50,599 nt of DNA from assembly GCF_001507435.1 (NCBI RefSeq), contig NZ_LMWH01000253.1, positions 1 through 50,599 of the forward strand, read 5' to 3'. Below, piece after piece: positions 25,633-33,501 of the stretch. Under the pieces are notes generated by a model. It was not told where the DNA came from. It saw only the letters and a list, made by a program, of their open reading frames with translations, and made no database searches. Positions within the stretch are counted from its first letter, which is position 1; the number at the start of each line of letters is the position of its first letter. The position numbers and the translations under genes were made by a program. Source of the stretch: Streptomyces sp. NRRL F-5122. GTDB lineage: Bacteria > Actinomycetota > Actinomycetes > Streptomycetales > Streptomycetaceae.

Positions 25633-26838
25633 TCAACGGTCGCGCCACGCCGGAACCAGGGCGACGAGCATCACCGCAGCCGTGAGAGCGAAGGCTGCCG
25701 GGTAGCCGGTGTGCGCCGCCGCCGCGCCGAAGCCGACCGCGCCCAGGCCCATCCCACCGTCGTAGGCGACGTTCCACAGCGCGCTGACCGTCCCGTACCC
25801 GGACTCCGGCACCCTGGCGTACATCAGTGTCAGCGTCGCGTTCTGCGCCACCCCGAAACCGGCCCCGAACACCGCGACCCCGGCCAGCACCGCCACCGGA
25901 CTGCTCGTCACCGACGTCACCAGTAGACCGGCGGACGACGCGAGCAGTCCGGGCAGGACCAGGCGGGCCGGGCCGTGGCGGTCCCCGTACCGTCCGGCGA
26001 ACCAGCGGGCCACAGTGGCCATCGCGGGCTGGGCGAAGAGCGCGACCGTCACCAGCCCGGACAGTGAGGCGGGGACGGCGACCGGCAGGAACGTCACGAT
26101 GATTCCGGCGCCGATCGCGGTCGTCGCGAACACCGCGGTGGGCCGGCCCAGAGCCCCGTTGCGCAAGCCCGCGACGACCCCGGCGTCCCGGCCCGCGGAC
26201 CGCTCCCGCCCGGGCAGCCCCGGCACCACCACGACGGCGGCCAGGGCGGCCACCCCGCCGGCCACGCACACCGGGGTGAACCCCACGTGCGAGACCAGCC
26301 CCACACCCAGCGGCAGGCCCACCAGGGACGGCACACCCGACACGATCCCGGCCAGTGCGAGTCCCTCGCCGCGTCGCTCGGCCGGGATCAGGGAAGCCGT
26401 CAAAGCACCGCCGGCAACGACGGTGAGGGCGAAGCCCAACCCGCGCAGCAGGCACATCGCGACGATCCACGCCATGCCGTCCGCGGCGGTCAACACCAGC
26501 GCGGGCATGCCGAGCAGACCCAGCCCCGCGGCCAGTGCCACCCGGTAGCCGTACCGTGCCACCAGGCGCGGAGTGGCCAACTCGCCGCCGACTGTGGCCA
26601 GCATCAACGCGCCCGTGGCGAGGCCGGGGCTGCCGCCGCTGCGCTGTGTGTAGAGCGGCACCACCGACAGCAGCAGGAAGAAGCTTGCGGAGGCGCCGAT
26701 CACCGTCAGGAAGCGCAGCAGCAACTGCCGTGTCACCAGCGGAGGAAGGGCGGGCGAGGGAGGGGCGTCCGGGAGGCGTGCGGTGTCGGCGGACGAGTAG
26801 CTGGGTGGCTTGGTCATGCCGTTGACGCTAAGAGTCAT
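25633..26838 (-). CDS. MFS transporter, drug-efflux-like
   Basis: 401 residues with 12 hydrophobic segments, starting LRFLTVIGASASFFLLLSVVPLYT. The loop after helix 2 has LVARYGYRVALAAG, a motif-A-like position. It is probably an exporter of small molecules by proton exchange; substrate unknown. The start is uncertain. ATG 26838 and GTG 26841 have GGAG (from CGGAGCTACGTG) upstream but lie inside the end of the TnpB-like gene. ATG 26817 has no ribosome binding site. The overlap with the transposase-like gene suggests the insertion supplied the translation start. Confidence 0.88.
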   Translation of the reverse strand: MTLSVNGMTKPPSYSSADTARLPDAPPSPALPPLVTRQLLLRFLTVIGASASFFLLLSVVPLYTQRSGGSPGLATGALMLATVGGELATPRLVARYGYRVALAAGLGLLGMPALVLTAADGMAWIVAMCLLRGLGFALTVVAGGALTASLIPAERRGEGLALAGIVSGVPSLVGLPLGVGLVSHVGFTPVCVAGGVAALAAVVVVPGLPGRERSAGRDAGVVAGLRNGALGRPTAVFATTAIGAGIIVTFLPVAVPASLSGLVTVALFAQPAMATVARWFAGRYGDRHGPARLVLPGLLASSAGLLVTSVTSSPVAVLAGVAVFGAGFGVAQNATLTLMYARVPESGYGTVSALWNVAYDGGMGLGAVGFGAAAAHTGYPAAFALTAAVMLVALVPAWRDR

Positions 26839-28261
26839 CACGTAGCTCCGTGATGTCCGTCCGGTGTCTGTGCGGATCGGGTGCGCCTGGGTGGTGCGTT
26901 GTCCGTACAGCCGGCTGTTCCGACGTGGGCCTTGTGCCGCTCGTTCGCGGGTCGGGTCTCATTCGGGGTTTGTCCGGTACCGGTTGGTGGCGTTGTGTCG
27001 AGCAGAGGACCTCGGCCGGGGGTTTCCGGCTTGGGGCTGCCGCGCGGGTGCAGCCCCGGGTGGGGTGGGCACCTCGCTGCGGTTGACTCGACAGGGCCTC
27101 TTGCAGCCCTTTCTGGAACAAGCTGTGTGTCTGGCGCGCCTGGACGATGTCCAGGCGTGCAGTGGTGGGGTCGTCTGGATTCTCGAGTTGGACGTGGGCG
27201 GCCAGGGCTGCGGAGACCATGTCCCGGTTTCCATTCAGCCCGCACGAGGTGCAGTGGTGGATCCGGTCGGCGAGGGTTTTGGCGACTCGCGCTCCGCAGA
27301 AGCAGGCCTGCGACAGCTTCGTGGTGAAGGTGGAGGCGCGGCGCATCCGGCCGCCGGTCCTCTCGCACTCGCGGGCTATGGCGGTGACGAGCCGTCCTGG
27401 TGTCGTGGCTTGCAGGGTTTTGCCCCACAGCCGGTACCAGGTGCGAATGTCGCAGTCCTCGACGATGAGGTTGGCGCCGTGGCGGGTGACGATGCGTTCG
27501 GCGGTGCGTCGGGCGCGGTGGTCCTTCGCCTCGGCTTCGGTTGCCGCTGCTTCGGCGAGCTGGGCCCGCTTGAGATGATATCCGGCAGACAGCCTGTCGC
27601 GTCGGTACGCCTGTTTGGGCGCACCTGCCTTGTTTGCCTTCCGGGCACCGCTGGGGAGCTGGAGCGTTCGCGCCGGGAGGTCGGCGGCCGCGCGCCGCTC
27701 GGCCCTGGTCTGCTGGCGCTTCGACGGCCTGTACTGGTCGGGGTTAGACGCCCTGCGGGAGCGGTTGAGTGCCCTGTTGCGGCCGCGTGTCTTCCGGTGG
27801 GCTTTCGCCAGGGCGGCTAGCTCATCGTCGGTGAGTTCGACGCGAGTCGCCTCAACGTCACCATGAGATGGGTCGAATGTGGAGGGGAAGGAGACGATGG
27901 AGAGGTTGGAGACGTTGCCGTCGACCCCACCGACACGGTCGAGCCCCGCCGCGGCCGCACGTCGGGCTCGTGTTTGCGCAGATGCATACCCGACGCAGAG
28001 GACTGTGACGTGCGCCTCGTATGCCCACCCGCCCGGTGCGGAAGCGTCCCGGCGGCGTACAAGGTCGATCTTGTGCCAGGTGCCCGGGTCGCCTAGGAAG
28101 TGCGGCAGCCGCGGCCATCGGCCGGAGCCAGAGGGCAGCCGGACGGGCAGGACCAGATCGCCCTGATGCGAATCAGCGCCGCCGGTGAATACAACGGTCA
28201 GGGGCCCGGCGTGGTCCCACCAGGTTGCGGCACGCGTCTTCGGTTGTTTCTTCGGTGTCAC
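26828..28261 (-). CDS. TnpB/Cas12-like RuvC nuclease half (ORF2 of a split pair)
   Basis: 477 residues. Residues 15-95 look like the C-terminal part of a wedge/beta-barrel domain (GDLVLPVRLPSGSGRWP, WHKIDLVRRRD). The split RuvC nuclease follows: RuvC-I Asp114 (GGVDGNVSNLS), RuvC-II Glu269 (LIVEDCDIR) and RuvC-III Asp347 (GNRDMVSAA). A zinc finger sits between II and III, but its first pair is C320-F-C322, not CxxC; the second is the normal C337-x2-C340. The last 80 residues are low-complexity. The GTG start overlaps the upstream ORF stop (GTGA), so it is translationally coupled. TnpB proteins are RNA-guided DNA nucleases of IS200/IS605-type elements. No tnpA transposase is nearby. Confidence 0.85.
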   Translation of the reverse strand: MTPKKQPKTRAATWWDHAGPLTVVFTGGADSHQGDLVLPVRLPSGSGRWPRLPHFLGDPGTWHKIDLVRRRDASAPGGWAYEAHVTVLCVGYASAQTRARRAAAAGLDRVGGVDGNVSNLSIVSFPSTFDPSHGDVEATRVELTDDELAALAKAHRKTRGRNRALNRSRRASNPDQYRPSKRQQTRAERRAAADLPARTLQLPSGARKANKAGAPKQAYRRDRLSAGYHLKRAQLAEAAATEAEAKDHRARRTAERIVTRHGANLIVEDCDIRTWYRLWGKTLQATTPGRLVTAIARECERTGGRMRRASTFTTKLSQACFCGARVAKTLADRIHHCTSCGLNGNRDMVSAALAAHVQLENPDDPTTARLDIVQARQTHSLFQKGLQEALSSQPQRGAHPTRGCTRAAAPSRKPPAEVLCSTQRHQPVPDKPRMRPDPRTSGTRPTSEQPAVRTTHHPGAPDPHRHRTDITELRDDS

Positions 28262-28980
28262 GTCGCCCGTTGCGATCGTCCCGAAGGGCGTACGGGTGTG
28301 GGCAGGCGATGCGGCTGCTCAAGGACACGCACGTCGGGAGGGAGCATTGCGGCTTGCTCCGGGGTGGTCACCGCGCGGTCGAGGCTCCGGTGCCGGTAGG
28401 CGGCCAAGTGCCCGGCAAGTGTGCCGTGCAGGCGGAACGTCTCCCATTTACGGGCCGTGGTGTGGGAGCGAGCTCGGCCCGGGATGCGCGTGTAGTCCCA
28501 CCACCGGCCGGTCATCGGTCTACCATGCCGGCGACCGGAGGCGTCCGGGAACAGATGACGGCTCACCGATGTCTCAAACACCTCGTCGGCCTGGTGCATT
28601 ACCAGTGCTTTGGTGACGTGATGGCCGAGGTGCTTCGAGTTTTCCATGTGCCGGTAGGCGCGGCGCTCCATTCCCTCCCGGGACAGACCGAGTTCCAGAC
28701 GCCACGCTTTCCCGTCTGTCTCACGGCGGACATCGCCAGCCCAGTACGCGTCGACCGCCTTGCGGGCGTCGCGCTGCAGTGCGCGCTTGACGGACCACAT
28801 GGCCGAGTACAACTGCTCGACCCGATGTCGGGTGCCGGGATCGTGTACGTCCAGGGGGAGGCGGATCACCGCAAGCTCGGTGTCCTCGCCGCGCGTCCAA
28901 CGTTCCTTCTTGTTCCTGCCGCGGAATCTGCGCGCAGGAACATCAGAGGAGGCCGCGACCTCAAGTAGCCCTGCACTCAT
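28258..28980 (-). CDS. Likely N-terminal half of the TnpB/Cas12-like protein (ORF1 of a split pair)
   Basis: 240 residues. It begins MSAGLLEVAASSDVPARRF. Basic and helical segments follow: KKERWTRGEDTELAVIRLP (a beta-strand opening like a wedge domain), MWSVKRALQRDARKAVDAYW, and GMERRAYRHMENSKHLGHHV. This is what the recognition-lobe part of a TnpB/Cas12 chain should look like, and it supplies exactly what ORF2 lacks. The ribosome binding site is near-perfect (AAGGAGGTGA about 8 nt before ATG 28980). The stop overlaps the ORF2 start by four bases. That ORF1 plus ORF2 equals one nuclease is an inference from order, size and content. Confidence 0.75.
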   Translation of the reverse strand: MSAGLLEVAASSDVPARRFRGRNKKERWTRGEDTELAVIRLPLDVHDPGTRHRVEQLYSAMWSVKRALQRDARKAVDAYWAGDVRRETDGKAWRLELGLSREGMERRAYRHMENSKHLGHHVTKALVMHQADEVFETSVSRHLFPDASGRRHGRPMTGRWWDYTRIPGRARSHTTARKWETFRLHGTLAGHLAAYRHRSLDRAVTTPEQAAMLPPDVRVLEQPHRLPTPVRPSGRSQRAT

Positions 28981-29412
28981 CGATGACTCACCTCCTTTTC
29001 GCTCCCAGTGGTGTCTACTCGTCCGTGCTTGGGCGGCGCGGCAACACCGAAGCTACAAGGCGCCACTGACAACGCCTTATTGCAACAGAACGCCGAGCTC
29101 TAGGATCCGGGCATTGCCTTCGTCCTGCCCACTGCACGACCACCGGCCTTCACCCCTGGAAGGCGTTTTCCAGTTCGCAGATCTTCACTGCGCTGACTGC
29201 CGCGTCAACCGGCAGGGACGTGCCGGAGGGAGGACGAGAGACCGTTCGCCGTCTGGCCACATGCTTGGCGCATGGCTGCCGAGATGGCTCGAGGAAGACA
29301 GAGCCGGGCGAACGGGCAGGTGGCCATTACGTGGTGTCGAGCGGCAAGGTTCACGCTGCGCACGTTGCCTTGCACCCCGTCCGAGAGGCTCGCCGACCGT
29401 CCGCAGCCCGTA
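28981..29412. other. Upstream region of the split nuclease, no gene seen
   Basis: About 430 nt containing the promoter and strong ribosome binding site (28985-28999) of the nuclease pair. No terminal inverted repeats of an insertion element or transposase gene were recognised. Short open frames here are unsupported. Confidence 0.45.
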
Positions 29413-29628
29413 TCAGCCCGGACGCCGGCGCATGTCCAGGCAGCAGCGCAGTCGCACTCCGGACCGCCCGGGACCCCGGGGCGTTCGCTCGATCCGGGTG
29501 GTCACCCACATCGCCGCCAGGGCCGCATGAAACGCAAAGGCAGTCGCGTCGTCCGCGGCCACCACGTCGACCACGACCAGACCCGGCTCCGACACATGAA
29601 CCTCGTTGATCACATCCACGAAGGACAT
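29413..29628 (-). CDS. DUF6207 family small protein
   Basis: 71 residues. INEVHVSEPGLVVVDVVAAD, then ATAFAFHAALAAMWVT, then GVRLRCCLDMRRRPG is the signature of the Streptomyces DUF6207 family. Its function is unknown; members are usually 60-80 residues, so this one is complete. ATG 29628 is used; typical members start a few residues nearer INEV, and a GTG at 29619 is possible. The ribosome binding site is weak. The open frame upstream to 29814 is not family-like. Confidence 0.85.
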   Translation of the reverse strand: MSFVDVINEVHVSEPGLVVVDVVAADDATAFAFHAALAAMWVTTRIERTPRGPGRSGVRLRCCLDMRRRPG

Positions 29629-29994
29629 CACGATCCGCGGCAGACGACAGGTTCTTCCCGCGGCGAGCAACCACTCGACTGGCGGAGCGAAGAATTCTTC
29701 GATACGGACACTCGCGGTTCTGCGGTCGGCCGACCGGCACCGATGGAGGCACTGTCGGCAGTCGGCTCGTAGGTGTCGGTCACGCGGTACTCCTGACGCG
29801 CGCGACCATCTCACCTCCAGGGCTTGGTGCCCCCGTCTTGACGGTCACGCAGCTCGCGGGGCGCCGACCGCCGTGGTCGAATGCGCGGCGGCAGCCCTGG
29901 ACCGCGCTTCGGTGACTCGCCCGGAACCGCCGGAGGGCGATGGGGTGGGCTGTTCGTTCCGGAGGATCCGCCGGGCCGGTGCGGAGGAGGAGTG
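29629..29994. other. Divergent spacer, no gene seen
   Basis: About 365 nt between the divergent DUF6207 and DUF402 genes. It should hold both promoters. No hairpin, repeat or small ORF with a ribosome binding site stood out. Confidence 0.45.
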
Positions 29995-30633
29995 GTGCGC
30001 AGCTTTGAGGCTGGAGAGACGGTCGTACGACGCGATGTGCAACGCAGCGGCCGCGTATGGAGCGAGCAGGCGCTTCGTGTCGTCGCCGACGGCACCGAGG
30101 CGCTGGTGACCGCCTGCGCGCCCGGCGCGGAGCTCCGCCGGCCGTGGCGGTACGCCCAGGCCTGTGCCGACGGTGACCGGCTCCCGCGCTGTGAGGCCTT
30201 CGAGGCGATGGCCATGGGGGAGTTGGAGCTTGTGGCCGGGGTGTGGCAGGACACCGAACTGCTGCTGTGGAAGCCGCCTACGGCGTGGTTCAGCCTCAAC
30301 GCCTTCTATACGAGCGCCGGGATGCGTAACTGGTACGTGAACTTCGAGCACCCCATCCGGCGCACGGGGGACGGGTTCGACACCTTTGACCTGGCCGTTG
30401 ACCTGGTTGTCGCTCCCGACCTGAGCTGCTGGCACGGGAAGGACGAAGACGAGTACGCCCATGTGCGACGGCTCGGGATCGTCACCGACGCCGAGCATCG
30501 GGCCGTGGACGTCGCCCGCGGTCAGGCCCTCGCGATGATCGAGGAACGCTCCGGTCCGTTCCGTGACGCCGCTGTGTGGAGATCGTGGCGTTGGGGGCCG
30601 GGTTGGCCGGCGCCGCGCCTGCCGCGGCGCTGA
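29995..30633 (+). CDS. DUF402 domain protein
   Basis: 212 residues. FEAGETVVRRDVQRSGRVW opens the chain, and the conserved DUF402 block follows: AWFSLNAFYT, NWYVNFEHPIRRT, FDTFDLAVDLVVAPDLS, KDEDEY, then GIVTDAEHRAV. DUF402 proteins include nucleoside di/triphosphatase-like enzymes that use an acidic metal site; the Asp/Glu-rich DEDEY segment fits. GTG 29995 is chosen for GGAGG 7 nt upstream; GTG 29992 is adjacent. The frame is open to 29881 but upstream codons are not conserved. It stands alone. Confidence 0.88.
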   Translation: MRSFEAGETVVRRDVQRSGRVWSEQALRVVADGTEALVTACAPGAELRRPWRYAQACADGDRLPRCEAFEAMAMGELELVAGVWQDTELLLWKPPTAWFSLNAFYTSAGMRNWYVNFEHPIRRTGDGFDTFDLAVDLVVAPDLSCWHGKDEDEYAHVRRLGIVTDAEHRAVDVARGQALAMIEERSGPFRDAAVWRSWRWGPGWPAPRLPRR

Positions 30634-31192
30634 CCGCGTTGCTTGCGAGCTTCGCGGACCTCGAGATCGGGCGCGCTCCCGGTCGAGAGCCCGCCGAGGA
30701 CGCCCGTCTCCCAGATACTTGCATGCGACCGCAAAGTCCATATGAGGTATCCCGCGTTTGCAAGTAGCGAGCGTCTGCAACTATTGTTGCGGCTTGTAAG
30801 TGCTCCCCTGATCATCTGCACCTCTACGTACGACCCGGCTGCGCGTCGTTCCTTGCGACGACGTCCCACAACCACTCACCGACGGAGTGTGATCATGAGA
30901 ACGACCACGATCGGCGCCTCCTGACCGTCCTGGATTCCGGAGGCCACCAGCGCCGTTCCCTCCGACGAACGGGCGGTCCTCGACTCGGGGGAGACCGGAA
31001 CTCGTCACCGACCGCGGTTCCTCGTCCCGGGCCGTCCCCCTTCGATGCGGCGCACACCCGGACGGCGCCGACGGGATCGGCGGACGTACGTCCGAAGACG
31101 ACGGCGCCCTGCCGGTGAGGTCGTCGGGACGCTTCGCGACTCCGTGGGCCACCCAGCCAGACCAGTACTTCATACGAGAAAGCTCCACCCAC
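30634..31192. other. Long leader region upstream of the aldo/keto reductase
   Basis: 560 nt with no full gene. It contains an AT-richer patch (30710-30800), a dyad at 30777-30790 (GCAAC-TATT-GTTGC), and a nine-codon ORF at 30895-30924 (MRTTTIGAS) preceded by GGAG. The peptide resembles the first residues of some aldo/keto reductases, so it could be a remnant as easily as a leader peptide. Confidence 0.45.
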
Positions 31193-32017
31193 ATGACTTC
31201 TGTCCCCACTGTCACCCTCAACAACGGCGTGAAGATCCCGCAGCTCGGCTTCGGTGTCTTCCAGGTCCCCGACGAGGAGACCACCGCGGCCGTGGCCTCC
31301 GCTCTGGAGGTCGGCTACCGCTCCATCGACACCGCCGCGATCTACGGCAACGAGTCGGGCGTGGGCAAGGCACTCTCCGTGGCAGGCGTCCCCCGCGAGG
31401 AGTTGTTCATCACCACCAAGCTGTGGAACGCCGACCAGGGCTACGACGCCACGCTCAAGGCGTTCGACGCAAGCCTCGCCAAGTTGGGCCTCGAGTACAT
31501 CGACCTGTACCTCATCCACTGGCCGACGCCGGCCCGTGACCTGTTCCGGGACTCCTGGCGGGCGATCGAAAAGCTGGTGGCCGACGGCAGGGTCCGCACC
31601 CCCGGCGTGTCCAACTTCCAGCCCGCCCACCTGCGGCGGCTGGTCGACGGCGCCTCGCTCCTGCCGGCCGTGAATCAGATCGAGCTGCATCCTGGCCTGC
31701 AGCAGACCGAGTTGCGAGCGGTGCATGCCGAACTGGGCATCGCCACCGAGGCCTGGAGCCCTCTGGCCCAGGGCGCTGTCCTCGGCGACGACGCGATCAC
31801 CACCGTCGCGCAGCGGCATGACAAGTCCCCCGCCCAGGTGGTCCTGCGCTGGCACCTGCAGCTCGGCAATGTCGTGATCCCCAAGTCGGTGACTCCGGCT
31901 CGCATCCGAGAGAACCTCGACGTCTTCGACTTCACCCTGTCCGACGACGAGATGGCCGCGATCGCCACGCTCGACCGCGGCCTGCGCACCGGCCCGGACC
32001 CCGACACCTTCAACTGA
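31193..32017 (+). CDS. Aldo/keto reductase (AKR5-like, 2,5-diketo-gluconate reductase type)
   Basis: 274 residues, full length for a bacterial AKR. The catalytic tetrad is visible: Asp and Tyr in SIDTAAIYGNE, Lys in FITTKLWN and His in YLIHWPTP. The NADPH-binding C-terminal motif VVIPKSVTPARIREN is intact. It reduces aldehydes or ketones with NADPH. ATG 31193 begins the conserved TSVPTVTLNNGVKIPQLGFG. It stands alone; an insertion-sequence remnant lies just downstream. Confidence 0.93.
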   Translation: MTSVPTVTLNNGVKIPQLGFGVFQVPDEETTAAVASALEVGYRSIDTAAIYGNESGVGKALSVAGVPREELFITTKLWNADQGYDATLKAFDASLAKLGLEYIDLYLIHWPTPARDLFRDSWRAIEKLVADGRVRTPGVSNFQPAHLRRLVDGASLLPAVNQIELHPGLQQTELRAVHAELGIATEAWSPLAQGAVLGDDAITTVAQRHDKSPAQVVLRWHLQLGNVVIPKSVTPARIRENLDVFDFTLSDDEMAAIATLDRGLRTGPDPDTFN

Positions 32018-32047
32018 GCCGCTTGCTGGTACGTCAGACTGTGGTCC

Positions 32048-32149
32048 CGAGGTCCGGGGTCGTTTGAACTGGTTGAGGCGGGTGAACGTCTGCTCGACGG
32101 ACAACGGGGCCGCGAGCCGAAATCCGAGGTGCGCCTTTCCGGACGACAT
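32048..32149 (-). pseudogene. Remnant of an IS5-type transposase
   Basis: About 34 residues contain SVEQTFTRLNQFKRPRT, matching the DDE-domain glutamate block (VEQTFALLHQFKRL-like) of IS5-group transposases. Nothing else of the element remains; the rest of the frame is unrelated. The surrounding 32018-32395 spacer has no intact gene. Confidence 0.6.
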
Positions 32150-32395
32150 TCGGTATGAAGGCGTGGCCCCAGGAAATCGCGCACAGCATCCGGCTGAATG
32201 CCGAAAGGGGGCCCGCCCGGTCGAGTACACGCTGTCGGGGGGTGACCGTGCGCTGGGGCCACGGATCACCCTCCGTACTACAGCCCGGCCGGTCGAGCCG
32301 GCCTTGTGGGCGAGGTCCCCGACATGTCGGCCGCCCGAGCCCGGCATCCGGTCGCGTGGGAGTTGCGGCCTCTGTCGGCCGAAGGTGAAGGCCTT

Positions 32396-33160
32396 CTACG
32401 GCAGGGGTGTTCCCCCGGTGGCATTGAGGATCTCGGCGGTGATGAAGGACGCCTCATGGGAGGCGAGGAAGACATAGGCCGGGGCCATCTCCGCCGGTTG
32501 CGTCGGACGGCCGATCGGGGCCTGCTTGCCGAACTCCACCGTGTTCGGAAGCGTCGCCGGGATCAGAGGCGTCCACCCAGGTCCCGGCGCCACAGCGTTC
32601 ACGCGGATGCCGCGATCGACCAGCATCTGGGCCAGCCCTTGAGTGAAGGTGACGATCGCGCCCTTTGTCATGACGTAGTCCAGCAGATGCGGGCTGGGCT
32701 TGTACGCCTGTACTGAGGTGGAGTTGATGATGCTGCCGCCCTCGGGCATGTGTGGCAGGGCGAACTTCGACAGCCAGAACATGCCATACAGATTGGTGCG
32801 CAGCACGCGGTCGAACTGTTCCGTGGTAATCGCCTCGATGCCCTCCGGTTGGGACATCTGATACGCCGCATTGTTCACCAGGATGTCGATGCGGCCGAGC
32901 TCACGTGCGGCCTGGTCGATAAGTGCCCGGCAGTTCGCTTCCTCCCGGATGTCGCACTGGACCGGCAGCGCACGCTGCCCGGCCTCCGAAACCAGGTCGG
33001 CGGTCTGCTGCGCCTCGTCCTTCTCTTCCTCCAAGTGCGTGAACATGACGTCGGCTCCCTCTCGGGCGAAGGCCAGGCACACCGCACGTCCGATCGCGCT
33101 GCCCCGGGCCTGGTGTCGAGCGTTGGTGGCCGATAACGGATGTCCGGGTTCCGGCCCCAC
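32396..33160 (-). pseudogene. SDR oxidoreductase with a destroyed N-terminus
   Basis: From about residue 20 on, this is a good short-chain dehydrogenase: IGRAVCLAFAREGADV, DILVNNAAYQ, INSTSVQAYKPSPHLLDYVMTKGA (Ser, Tyr, Lys) and a normal end AEILNATGGTPLP. But the expected cofactor motif TGxxxGIG is replaced by ARGSAIG, and the leading strand and the 40-50 residue N-terminal extension of this subfamily are missing; what precedes is unrelated. It is therefore probably a 5'-deleted gene, unable to bind NAD(P) normally. No ribosome binding site fits. Confidence 0.7.
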
Positions 33161-33501
33161 GAAGTACCCGCTGCCGCACTGAGTACCGCCTGGGTTTTTG
33201 AAAGGTGTCGAGTGAGCAGTTCCGGACGGCGATGTGCAGGCAGGCCAGAGATCGCTCCCTGCGCGGGTCTCTCGAATGTCGGTCCGAGCTCATCCCGATG
33301 GCGCTCAGCTGGGGCGAGGGCGGACGCGCCCTCGCCGTCAGCCGACATTGGGCCCGATGGGGGAGTCGGGCGCGGACCCCGGCGTGGTGACTGCCGTCTG
33401 CGCAATTGCTCCGGTCCAGGGTGTTGAGACGGTCGACGACCTGACGTGGGCGGTGCGCGGAGTCGATTGCGTCCGCCTCGGCCCGTGGGAAGGTGTTTCG
33501 G

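Noticed and set aside
28981..29412. Terminal inverted repeats or a transposase gene for the TnpB-like element
   Set aside because: I looked on both sides of 26828-28980 and found no matching ends and no HUH transposase.
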